26,132 nucleotides of DNA. Source: DATBHW01 sp046704085. GTDB lineage: Bacteria > Chloroflexota > Ktedonobacteria > Ktedonobacterales > DATBGS01. Within the stretch, counting starts at the first letter, position 1; the number at the start of each line of letters is the position of its first letter. The DNA is taken from contig JBJKSJ010000077.1 in assembly GCA_046704085.1 (NCBI GenBank), positions 1 through 26,132 of the forward strand, in the 5' to 3' direction. The notes beneath the pieces were generated by a model that had not been told where the DNA came from, searched no databases, and saw only the letters and a program-made list of their open reading frames with translations. Shown piece after piece: positions 7,967-14,785 of this stretch. The position numbers were made by a program, and so were the translations under genes.

Positions 7967-8986
7967 ATGGACGCTGCCAATCAATCACCAGCATCACCGG
8001 AAAAGGCGCTCATTGCCGCGTTCTACCAGATCGCCTCCTTGCGCCAGTACGCCCGCCGGATCGCCGCCATCCGCGCAACCGAAGCGCCACGCATCGAGAT
8101 CATTACTCTGCCTGCCAGGGCAGCGGAGACGGAGCCTATCCTGCTCTTGCCCGGCTCGTATAACCCACCTACCACCGCTCACCTGGCCCTGGCAGAGGCC
8201 AGCCTGCGTGCCGTTCCTGGCGCCAGCCTCTATCTGGCGCTGGGCACGACAATCATCAACAAAGAACACACCGAGCGTGCAACTCTGCTTGATCGCCTCT
8301 TGCTCCTCGATCTGATCGCCCGACGCACGGGACAAATAGGCGTCCTGCTGACCAACCAGGGTCTCTACGTCGAGCAGGCCAGGGCGGCGCGCGCCGCGTT
8401 TCCGCAGGCCAGCGAACTGCTCTTTGTCGTGGGGTTTGATAAGATCGAGCAAATCTTCGACGCGCGCTATTATCAGCATCGGGATGCGGCGCTCAAAGAA
8501 TTGTTCTCGCTCGCCAGCTTCATGGTCGCTCCGCGCGCCAACCATGAGGCTGCCGATATTGCGACCCTCCTGAGTCAGCCAGGGAATCAACAATTCCAAC
8601 CGTTCGTGCGTGTTTTGCCCTTCCCGCCCGACTATCGGGAGATTGCCTCCAGCCAGATTCGCGCTGTGCTACAGAACGCTTCTTTCGATCTGGCTTCCTC
8701 GCCACTGGCTCAACTGCTTCCTCCAGAAGCGCTGGCTTTTTGTATTGAAACAGCCTGCTACTCTCCCGCGCAGTCCCTTCCAGATGGTGAAGTGATTGAT
8801 CGCTATGGCATCCGCACCGCGCTGATCACGCGCGTGCTGGCTTTGCGCGACGATGAGCAATCGGCCATCGATCTTAGACGGCTCTTTCTCCTTGCCGTCA
8901 GCGCCACCGCCAAAGGGCGCATGCTGCGAAGCTGGCTGAGCCAGCCAGAAGAGGCCAGCGGGCCGCTCGATCTGTGCGCTTTGTAG
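7967..8986 (+). CDS. NadD/NMNAT-like nucleotidylyltransferase superfamily protein
   Basis: This 339-residue protein belongs to the HIGH-type nucleotidylyltransferase fold, whose members transfer AMP or CMP to a phosphorylated substrate. The nucleotide-binding motif is GSYNPPTTAH (63-72) with the (T/H)XXH histidine, and the second motif is IASSQIR (226-232), equivalent to ISSTXXR. GFDK (156-159) fits the core strand. The pattern is closest to nicotinamide/nicotinate mononucleotide adenylyltransferases, but there is an N-terminal extension of about 55 residues and a helical C-terminal part of about 100 residues that I cannot place. The frame is open back to 7643, but the ATG at 7967 with CTGGAGG just upstream, one base after the alpha-galactosidase stop, is the clear start. 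The two genes are translationally coupled. The exact substrate is uncertain. Confidence 0.75.
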   Translation: MDAANQSPASPEKALIAAFYQIASLRQYARRIAAIRATEAPRIEIITLPARAAETEPILLLPGSYNPPTTAHLALAEASLRAVPGASLYLALGTTIINKEHTERATLLDRLLLLDLIARRTGQIGVLLTNQGLYVEQARAARAAFPQASELLFVVGFDKIEQIFDARYYQHRDAALKELFSLASFMVAPRANHEAADIATLLSQPGNQQFQPFVRVLPFPPDYREIASSQIRAVLQNASFDLASSPLAQLLPPEALAFCIETACYSPAQSLPDGEVIDRYGIRTALITRVLALRDDEQSAIDLRRLFLLAVSATAKGRMLRSWLSQPEEASGPLDLCAL

Positions 8987-9007
8987 CCAAAGGTTGGTAC
9001 AGGCGGT

Positions 9008-9583
9008 TCATTGCCGTCCCCCAATGGGGCAGATCGGCTGGAAGGGGCAGACACGACACTTGCTGGGAAGCTGGCGCGCCAGCACAGGAGGGTGCTGGTC
9101 GTCGCAGTGTTCCATCTCCAGCAGGCGACGCGCCACCTTGCGCTTCAGCGAATCCGTATAGGGGATCGTAAAGTCCCGATGCGCGTAGCGCAGCACCCCA
9201 TAGGTTGGGGGCTGGTCGTAGAGGTCTTCCAGGATCACCAGATAGACTGCCAGTTGCATGACATGATTGCGCTGTGGCTCCTCGGCATCGGTTGTGAGCT
9301 TCAGTTCGACAGGGATGGGAACGCCCTCCGGCGAGAGGATGACATAATCTGGCTTGCCAGAGAGGGGATAGCTGGTGGCAAGCAGCGGCTCGCCGGAGCC
9401 ATCGGCATCCTGATAGACAATCTTCCCCGCTGGCAGCCGCAGTCCAGGGCGCTCCGCTTTCTGGGCAGAGCGCGGCGCCCGCCGACGAGCGCGATACTCA
9501 TTCAACAGGAGAACCAGCAGCGCCACAACCGCCACAGCGGCAAGGCAGATCAGCGTGATGCCTGCTGAACCGCTCCCTCGCAT
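9008..9583 (-). CDS. Membrane-anchored Cas4/RecB-like nuclease, C-terminal half (catalytic core and Cys cluster)
   Basis: This 191-residue protein has one N-terminal membrane helix (about 9-27) followed by an Arg-rich segment, so the rest should face the cytoplasm. The soluble part has the PD-(D/E)XK motifs of Cas4-type nucleases in order: GKPD (Asp79), VELK (Glu93, Lys95) and QLAVY (Gln110, Tyr114). At the C-terminus, Cys176, Cys179 and Cys185 form CX2CX5C, the three-cysteine part of a Cas4 iron-sulfur cluster. The fourth cysteine and the motif-I histidine are missing here but occur in the protein encoded just upstream. The start ATG at 9583 has AAAGGGGC before it. The gene ends 21 bp from the convergent nucleotidylyltransferase gene. 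No CRISPR genes or arrays are nearby. Substrate and role are unknown. Confidence 0.78.
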   Translation of the reverse strand: MRGSGSAGITLICLAAVAVVALLVLLLNEYRARRRAPRSAQKAERPGLRLPAGKIVYQDADGSGEPLLATSYPLSGKPDYVILSPEGVPIPVELKLTTDAEEPQRNHVMQLAVYLVILEDLYDQPPTYGVLRYAHRDFTIPYTDSLKRKVARRLLEMEHCDDQHPPVLARQLPSKCRVCPFQPICPIGGRQ

Positions 9584-9642
9584 TTACACAGCCCCTTTCA
9601 CAGCAGTCATAATGGCTGGCCTGGTCAGCAAGAGCGCGCCCA

Positions 9643-10029
9643 TCAGCGCAGCCAGAGCAGCAGTCCAAAGCCAATCAAGATCAGCGTGAGCAACACCAGC
9701 CCAACCACCAGAATAATAAAGGCGCGCGGCACAGGCGTCACCACGGTGCGCTCCTCAGAAGACGGCGCCCGTCGCTGCATGGCGTGCGCCACATGTTGTA
9801 CCTGGCCCTCAGCGAAGAGGCGTGTCCGCTCGATGAGGCGCTCAATCACCTGATATTCAGGGAGCGCCGCCGCCGTGGACTCATACTCATCTTCTAGCTC
9901 TTCCAGGCGGTGGGCCAGTTCTTCCTGATCGGCCTGCGCCACCTCGCTGACCTCCTCATACCACCAGGCCAGCGGGCAATATTCAAACTGGGCCAGATCG
10001 CTGGCCGAAAAAATGCGTGGCTGTTCCAT
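9643..10029 (-). CDS. Small tail-anchored protein carrying the Cas4-like N-terminal half (first Cys and motif-I His)
   Basis: This 128-residue protein starts with FSASDLAQFEYCPLAWWYEE (7-26), the typical beginning of Cas4-family nucleases, with Cys18 as the expected first iron-sulfur ligand. A helical, Glu-rich segment follows (about 30-70). AEGQVQH (73-79) then matches the motif-I pattern G-X3-H. The protein ends in one hydrophobic helix (about 103-125) and three more residues. It has no nuclease core or CX2CX5C cluster; these are in the next gene, 59 bp downstream. The start ATG follows AGAGGA. A TATAAT box lies about 80 bp upstream. The most economical reading is that the two proteins assemble into one nuclease at the membrane; this is inference. 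A truncated remnant is less likely because both ORFs have their own start and ribosome site. Confidence 0.75.
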   Translation of the reverse strand: MEQPRIFSASDLAQFEYCPLAWWYEEVSEVAQADQEELAHRLEELEDEYESTAAALPEYQVIERLIERTRLFAEGQVQHVAHAMQRRAPSSEERTVVTPVPRAFIILVVGLVLLTLILIGFGLLLWLR

Positions 10030-10109
10030 CGCTCATTCCTCTTGGAGGCATACTGGCAACAGAGGGAGCAAGGTGCAGCACGAATACCCGCCAGCACTCC
10101 CTGTTCCTT

Positions 10110-10115
10110 ATTATA
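10110..10115 (-). promoter_or_regulatory. Candidate -10 box for the split Cas4-like gene pair
   Basis: A perfect TATAAT lies on the minus strand in the 187-bp gap between the PucR-type gene and the Cas4-like pair, about 80 bp before the start at 10029. No convincing -35 box is seen at 16-18 bp. It suggests the pair is transcribed separately from the regulator gene. Confidence 0.4.
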
Positions 10116-10216
10116 CGGCAAGGAAGAGCGTTGCGTAGTGCGCGACGGCAGAAGAACAGCCGTCATTGGACCAGGAAGGGCACATGTATGCTCTTCTGAG
10201 AGGGGGATTTTTCTGA

Positions 10217-11938
10217 TCAAAAAAGCGTGTGGCGCAGCTTCAGCGCCACCTGCAACGAGAGGCGCGTCTCTGCATCTTCCAGATCAGCATGTAAGACCTC
10301 TTGAATCCGCTCCAGCCGATAGAGCAGCGAATTGCGGTGCAAATGCAGCCGACGCGCCGCTTCGCTCAGGTTGCCATTACAGGCAAAATAAGTCTCCAAC
10401 GTTTCGACCAGTTCATTCCCTGTGCGGCGGTCGTACTCCAGCAGCGCGCCTATCATCTCAGCGTAAAAGGAGCGCACATCCTCATAGTCGCGCAGGTGAA
10501 AGAGCAGGCGATAAATTCCTAGTTCGCCAAAATAGGTCACAGGCTGGCGCCCAAAAAGCTGACACCCAATCAGCGCCGCCTGGCGGGCCTCCTGGTAGCG
10601 CCTGGCGAACTCTGCGGGTGCAACCGCCAGGCGGCCCACTCCCAGGTGTACCCCCTCCTGAGTGCGCCAAGGCTCGATGCGATCCAGCAGATCATGTAGA
10701 CGACTTTTACAACGCGCCAGCGCCTCATCACCGCCAGCCTCATCATTAGTGGGAATGAGCAAGACCAGTTCCGAGGGCCGCATCCGCGCCCAGGCGCCAG
10801 GAAAGAACCGTTCAGTCTCGGCCATCATCCGACGCGCCCAGAGCGGAACCTCTGAAGCTGCCTCCCCAGGGTCGTCGCCACGCTGGGAGACCTGCCGCTG
10901 CTCATGGGCCTCCGCAACCAGTACGATAACTGGCTTGCTCAGGTCATATCCAAGCTGCCGAGCGCGCGCTAATGCCTGCGCATCATCCGCTGTTGTCCCG
11001 GCCAGCAACTCATCAAATACATCCCCATATAAGCGTTGCTGGACTTCTGCCAACTCCTCCACGCGCGCCAGTTCCAGGGCAATCAGCGGCGCAACCTGCG
11101 CCAGAATCAGACGGTCCAGGCTATCAACTTGCTGAGACCTATCGACCAGCGAGAGGTAGCCTGCAATCCCAGAACTGAGCCGGATGGGCGTGACCATCCG
11201 CGCCAACCCCAGGGCGTCCCATTCCTGGCGCTCAATCGGCGGAGACAGCCCCCGCTGGCTCTGGGCCACAGCCGAAAGAGCAGCAGGGCTGACAAAGAGG
11301 GTCCGCGCTGGATGGGACACGATTTGCCGCTCAAGCTCCTCCAGATCACCCCAGGCAAGTTCACCAGGAGTGGCGGCATGCAATACTCTGGCCTCTGCAT
11401 CCTCCAGAAGCACCACCTTCTGGACAGACACAGCAAGACGCTCGATCATCTCACGAACGCCAGCGCGCCCCAGGCTGAGCGCCAATAGCTCTTGATAGAC
11501 CTCATTGGCCTGCTGCTCGAGGCCACCGCGCTGATGAACGACAAAAGCAATAATGTCGCGCTCAATATCCAGCAACGGCGGCTGAAGAGGCAGGGCAATC
11601 AAAGGCAGCGCGCGCTCATCAGCCAGCACAATGGCCTGCTGAACATCTGCGGAGAGGCGCTGGTCTTCCAGGCCAGCAACAGCAACTCCAGCCACCGCAG
11701 CCTCATCCAGACTCCGCACCACCTTTGCCAGCGTCAGTGAGCTATCCACTTCCTGTAAAGTGAGCAGTGCCGAGAGCGAGAGCAGCGCCAGTTCACTGCC
11801 CCGCAATGGCTCAAAGGCGGGAAGGTGAGTGCGCATGGTTGCTGCCCAGGCCACTTGACGCTGCACGCCCCCCGCGCCACCGAGGAGCCTCGCGTTCGGT
11901 GGGAGGATGCCTGCTAGCAGATTGCTCACACTCACCAT
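10217..11938 (-). CDS. PucR-family transcriptional regulator
   Basis: This 573-residue regulator has an N-terminal PucR sensor domain starting at VSVSNLLAGI, a central part resembling the GGDEF-like/CdaR region, and a C-terminal helix-turn-helix of the HTH_30 type. The last is seen in GNLSEAARRLHLHRNSLLYR, near residues 518-537, with the NSLLYRLERI recognition region typical of the family. PucR and CdaR relatives control purine or sugar-acid catabolism in response to a metabolite. The frame is open to 12022, but ATG 11938 places the conserved domain at the N-terminus. ATG 11968, with GGAGAC upstream, is a realistic alternative. A strong inverted repeat covers the upstream region and may be an autoregulatory site. 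A nucleoside-type importer lies about 5 kb away, which is suggestive but not proof of a link. Confidence 0.88.
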   Translation of the reverse strand: MVSVSNLLAGILPPNARLLGGAGGVQRQVAWAATMRTHLPAFEPLRGSELALLSLSALLTLQEVDSSLTLAKVVRSLDEAAVAGVAVAGLEDQRLSADVQQAIVLADERALPLIALPLQPPLLDIERDIIAFVVHQRGGLEQQANEVYQELLALSLGRAGVREMIERLAVSVQKVVLLEDAEARVLHAATPGELAWGDLEELERQIVSHPARTLFVSPAALSAVAQSQRGLSPPIERQEWDALGLARMVTPIRLSSGIAGYLSLVDRSQQVDSLDRLILAQVAPLIALELARVEELAEVQQRLYGDVFDELLAGTTADDAQALARARQLGYDLSKPVIVLVAEAHEQRQVSQRGDDPGEAASEVPLWARRMMAETERFFPGAWARMRPSELVLLIPTNDEAGGDEALARCKSRLHDLLDRIEPWRTQEGVHLGVGRLAVAPAEFARRYQEARQAALIGCQLFGRQPVTYFGELGIYRLLFHLRDYEDVRSFYAEMIGALLEYDRRTGNELVETLETYFACNGNLSEAARRLHLHRNSLLYRLERIQEVLHADLEDAETRLSLQVALKLRHTLF

Positions 11939-11958
11939 CGTATACTCGCAAACAGGCA

Positions 11959-11997
11959 CATGCCACATGATCGCTCTGTCTCCGTTCATGTGGCATG
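11959..11997. promoter_or_regulatory. 12-bp perfect inverted repeat upstream of the PucR-type gene
   Basis: CATGCCACATGA (11959-11970) and TCATGTGGCATG (11986-11997) are perfect inverted copies around a 15-nt centre. The repeat begins 21 bp before the preferred start. The centre contains the GGAGAC that would serve the alternative start at 11968, so an RNA hairpin could hide that site. As DNA it fits a dimer-binding operator. Confidence 0.5.
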
Positions 11998-12023
11998 CGC
12001 TGAACAAGCAGGTCTGAAACACG

Positions 12024-12045
12024 CGGGCGCAGCCATCAGCGCCCG
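12024..12045 (-). terminator. Hairpin between the small basic gene and the PucR-type gene
   Basis: CGGGCGC (12024-12030) pairs perfectly with GCGCCCG (12039-12045) over an 8-nt loop, 8 bp after the stop of the 37-residue gene. On the minus strand it is followed by GTGTTTC, a weak U-rich stretch. It may end the TPR and small-protein transcript. Confidence 0.4.
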
Positions 12046-12052
12046 AAGCAAG

Positions 12053-12166
12053 CTAACGGCGCGGCAAGCTCCCAGAGGGCGAACGCTGCTGTTGCTTCTG
12101 CTTTTCCTCATACTTCTTGCGCTTGATACGATGCTTCTTCCGCGCCACGCGCTTGGCTTTATTCAT
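12053..12166 (-). CDS. Very small, highly basic protein (37 aa), possibly ribosome-associated
   Basis: This short gene has a strong ribosome site, AAGGAGT, followed by TGATTG and the ATG at 12166. It lies only 17 bp after the stop of the TPR gene. The product is almost entirely Lys/Arg in its first half (MNKAKRVARKKHRIKRKK), then a Glu/Lys/Gln stretch, then SPSGSLPRR. Its size and KKHR-type pattern recall small ribosomal-associated basic peptides such as the AURKAIP1/COX24-like (bS22) family, but the match is by eye and not secure. It has no membrane segment. It would be expected to bind RNA or sit on the ribosome. Coding potential is supported by the ribosome site, the tight spacing and the biased, amphipathic composition. 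Confidence 0.72.
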   Translation of the reverse strand: MNKAKRVARKKHRIKRKKYEEKQKQQQRSPSGSLPRR

Positions 12167-12183
12167 CAATCACTCCTTCGCTC

Positions 12184-13014
12184 TTATTCCATATCGCCGG
12201 TATCGGTTTCCTCAAACTCGATTTCGGGGATGTCTTCCGGCTCGTTCTCACTCTCCCCAACATACTCGCCATCCTCATTGAAATCATCCTCATCGTCCCG
12301 ATCATAGCGCAGCACACTGTCTTTGATGTAGGGGCGAATCGTCTCTCCGGCCCCCTGGGCAGGGAAACTCACGCGCCCAAGCATATTGGGGTGTTGATAA
12401 GTCTCTCGAACAATGATGCGCACCTGACGCTCACCCAGGTCAGTAATAGCAGCGGCATACTGGTTGCCGCCCTCCATGAAATTGATGAGCCGATTTGCCA
12501 GCCGAGGCTCGACCTGGCCGATCTCCTCCCCACGCGCATTGCGCACATGGAGGGTATGCCCATCCACAAAGAAATAGACCTGATCGCCCGAAGTGAGCTT
12601 CGCCAATACCTCAGCCGGAGCGGGGTTCACCAGCCTGGTAAAGCCTGTCTTGCCAGTTTCTTCAATGAAGAGCCGGGGATCAATCCGCTCAGCCGCCGCT
12701 GGTGGCGCGTGGTTATCAGCTTCATTGCTCAAATGCGAAAGACGCTCTAGATTTTTCCGCGCAATGGTATTGGCCGGGTTCATCTCCAGCGCCTCTGCAT
12801 ACGCCTTTTTGGCCTCAGCGTATTGCCCAATTTCACTCAGCGCCTTGCCTAATCGATTGAGCGCCTCTGGATCATGGGGAAACTGGCTAAGCAGCATCCT
12901 ATTCGTAGCCACCGCCTCTTCCCACTGGCTCTGCAAGGCAAGCTTAATGGCCTGATCGGTCAATTGCTTGCGCAGCCGCATTTTCTCTTCTGATTGAAAT
13001 TGCGCTTGGGTCAT
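12184..13014 (-). CDS. Tetratricopeptide-repeat protein with HIRAN-like region and acidic tail
   Basis: This 276-residue soluble protein has two TPR units near residues 16-90 (segments such as ALNRLGKALSEIGQYAEA and AYAEALEMNPANTIARKNLE). It also has a beta-rich part (about 140-225) and a tail dominated by Asp and Glu (about 235-276). In the beta-rich part, LHVRNARGEEIGQVEPRLAN followed by INFMEGG looks like a HIRAN fold, which in other proteins binds DNA or nucleic-acid ends; this is a resemblance only. The frame is open to 13140, but ATG 13014 has GGAGGAGGG upstream and starts where the soluble helical domain begins. The small basic gene follows closely, so a highly acidic and a highly basic protein are co-expressed. 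No enzyme motif was found. Confidence 0.75.
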   Translation of the reverse strand: MTQAQFQSEEKMRLRKQLTDQAIKLALQSQWEEAVATNRMLLSQFPHDPEALNRLGKALSEIGQYAEAKKAYAEALEMNPANTIARKNLERLSHLSNEADNHAPPAAAERIDPRLFIEETGKTGFTRLVNPAPAEVLAKLTSGDQVYFFVDGHTLHVRNARGEEIGQVEPRLANRLINFMEGGNQYAAAITDLGERQVRIIVRETYQHPNMLGRVSFPAQGAGETIRPYIKDSVLRYDRDDEDDFNEDGEYVGESENEPEDIPEIEFEETDTGDME

Positions 13015-13176
13015 CCGCAGTGGCCCTCCTCCAAAATGAGCCGGTTCCTCGCCAGTCGTTGCGTACTTGCCAACGCCATCCTCCCATAGAATCCCGAATA
13101 AAGCACCCCTATGCCTGTTGCATAGAGAGACGTTTCTCAACAGATGAGCGTTTCACCTGCGGAGACCGTTTTGGTA

Positions 13177-14616
13177 TTATACCGCTACAGCGCAACCCTG
13201 CAAGGACCAAGCAGTTGCGCGTTCAATCCGCACGGGAACCACCTCCCCTTGCTCCAGCCTGATCTGCCCATCCGCCTCTGCATCCGGCAAGAAGACAAGC
13301 TTATTCGTGCGCGTCCGCCCTTTCCATTGCTTGAGGCCACGCTGCTCAACCTGCTCCTCAAGTAAGATTTCCTCGACACGGCCCACATAGGGCGCGTTCA
13401 AGTCGCGCGCAATACCCTCTTGCAATTCCTCCACCAGATGCAGGCGGCGCTTTTTCTCGTCCAAGGATACGTCATCGGCCCACTTATCCGCCAGCGTGCC
13501 AGGGCGTGGCGAATAGGCCGCCACATGCACCACGTCAAAACGAATCTCTTCGAGCAGGTCCAACGTATGCTGGAACTCATCAGCCGTCTCGCCGCAGAAG
13601 CCCACAATCACGTCAGTGGAGAGCGAAACCTCCGGCCACCACTCGCGCAGCTTCTTGATGAGCGCGCGATACTCCTCCAGCGTATAGCCGCGCCGCATCC
13701 GCTGCAACATCGCATCATCGCCAGATTGCACCGGAATGTTCACGTGTTCGCAGACCTTGGGCAAAGCAGCCATCTGGCGAATCATCTTATCGGTCATATG
13801 CCGGGGATACGAGGTCATAAAGCGGAGGCGCTCCAGGCTATCGATCTCGCTGAGAGCGGCCATCAGATCGGCCAGATCGGCTTTCTGATTGGGCAAGTCC
13901 AGGCCATACGCCTCAACCGTCTGCCCCAGCAGGGTCAATTCTCGTGCCCCGGAGGTCACGAGGCGCCGCGCCTCTTCCAGCAATTCAGCCAGCGGGCGGC
14001 TCCTCTCGCGTCCGCGTCGGTAAGGCACGATACAATACGAGCAGACCTTGTTGCATCCCAGAATGACCGGCAGCCAGGCCGTTGGCCCTTTCCTGGGGGC
14101 CACCTGGAGCGGATAGTGCGCCTCGCGTTCTCCGGGGCGCATCGGGGCCGCCATTGGCAAGACCGTTCTGGTCCGACCCATCTGCGTAGCGAAAGCAGGC
14201 TGCACGCGCTCAATATCCACGCAGCCATCGCCTGTTGCCAGGGGCGTCCAGCGATCCTCCAGGAACTGGGGCAGCACATCGGCATGCTCCACTTTGAAGA
14301 AGAGGTCTACCATTGGGTAACGCTGTTTGAGGCTCTCCACTGTCTTCTGATTCCCGATCATGCAGCCCATCATCCCGACCAGCAGATCCGCGCGCTTCTC
14401 TTTGGCATGCCCCAGCAGTGAAAGCTGGCCGTGCGCGCGCTGTTCTGGCTGGGCGCGCACGCTACAGGTATTGAGGATAACCAGATTGGCCTGCTCCATC
14501 GAGGGCGCTTCTTCCCAGCCAAGCTCATCAAGCATCGCGGAGACCCGCTGTGAATCGGCCTGATTCATCTGGCAGCCAACCGTCCAGATATGATATTTTC
14601 CTCGCGCGTTGTTCAT
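13177..14616 (-). CDS. miaB: tRNA-2-methylthio-N6-dimethylallyladenosine synthase MiaB
   Basis: MiaB adds a methylthio group to i6A37 in tRNAs reading UNN codons, using two iron-sulfur clusters and S-adenosylmethionine. The 479-residue protein has the N-terminal methylthiotransferase domain with cluster ligands Cys15 (TVGCQMNQADS), Cys51 (NTCSVR) and Cys85 (MMGCM). The radical-SAM motif CNKVCSYC follows (Cys188, Cys192, Cys195), and a C-terminal TRAM region contains EQRGLKQWKGRTRTNKLVF. VPYRRGRERSRP after the SAM motif is diagnostic. The linker between the first two domains is longer than usual (about residues 120-180). The start chosen is ATG 14616 with AGGAGG just upstream, rather than the in-frame upstream codon at 14637. 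A TATAAT box lies about 95 bp upstream, inside a large inverted repeat. MtaB/RimO relatives were considered but the NTCSVR and TRAM patterns favour MiaB. Confidence 0.93.
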   Translation of the reverse strand: MNNARGKYHIWTVGCQMNQADSQRVSAMLDELGWEEAPSMEQANLVILNTCSVRAQPEQRAHGQLSLLGHAKEKRADLLVGMMGCMIGNQKTVESLKQRYPMVDLFFKVEHADVLPQFLEDRWTPLATGDGCVDIERVQPAFATQMGRTRTVLPMAAPMRPGEREAHYPLQVAPRKGPTAWLPVILGCNKVCSYCIVPYRRGRERSRPLAELLEEARRLVTSGARELTLLGQTVEAYGLDLPNQKADLADLMAALSEIDSLERLRFMTSYPRHMTDKMIRQMAALPKVCEHVNIPVQSGDDAMLQRMRRGYTLEEYRALIKKLREWWPEVSLSTDVIVGFCGETADEFQHTLDLLEEIRFDVVHVAAYSPRPGTLADKWADDVSLDEKKRRLHLVEELQEGIARDLNAPYVGRVEEILLEEQVEQRGLKQWKGRTRTNKLVFLPDAEADGQIRLEQGEVVPVRIERATAWSLQGCAVAV

Positions 14617-14649
14617 CAGAACCTCCTGCGGCCTCAACGCAGATACCAG

Positions 14650-14748
14650 GCCGAACCCTTTCCCTGGCCCGCTCCAAAGGCAGGTGTCCGTTTCCCTCTT
14701 GAGGAAGATATTATACCGCGCTGAGGCAGGCCAGGGAAAGGGTTCGGC
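14650..14748. repeat. 20-bp perfect inverted repeat flanking the miaB promoter
   Basis: Arms at 14650-14669 and 14729-14748 are exact reverse complements (GCCGAACCCTTTCCCTGGCC and its complement) separated by 59 bp. The spacer holds a minus-strand TATAAT box. The structure lies between larE and miaB. Transcripts coming from larE could form the long stem; transcripts from the internal promoter would carry only one arm. Confidence 0.75.
14710..14715 (-). promoter_or_regulatory. Candidate -10 box of miaB
   Basis: A perfect TATAAT on the minus strand, 94 bp before the miaB start. The distal arm of the inverted repeat would overlap the -35 region, where only a poor match (TTTCCC at 18 bp) is seen, so activation or repression through the arm is possible. 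Confidence 0.45.
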
Positions 14749-14785
14749 AGCGAAAAAAACACGGGCAGCGCCGGAAATGTCCTGG

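Noticed and set aside
9584..9610. Eight-codon mini-ORF directly before the second Cas4-like gene (its TAA abuts the ATG)
   Set aside because: Too short to judge; the arrangement could be chance, and there is no attenuator-type hairpin or codon run.
9008..10029. Possibility that the Cas4-like genes mark a CRISPR-Cas locus
   Set aside because: No cas1, cas2, effector gene or direct-repeat array is present anywhere in the window.
13105..13125. CTATGC/GCATAG short stem between miaB and the TPR gene
   Set aside because: Only 6 bp, no U-tract, and readily expected by chance.
13420..14421. Plus-strand ORF of 333 codons opposite miaB
   Set aside because: Antisense shadow of conserved MiaB motifs; no ribosome site or recognisable product.
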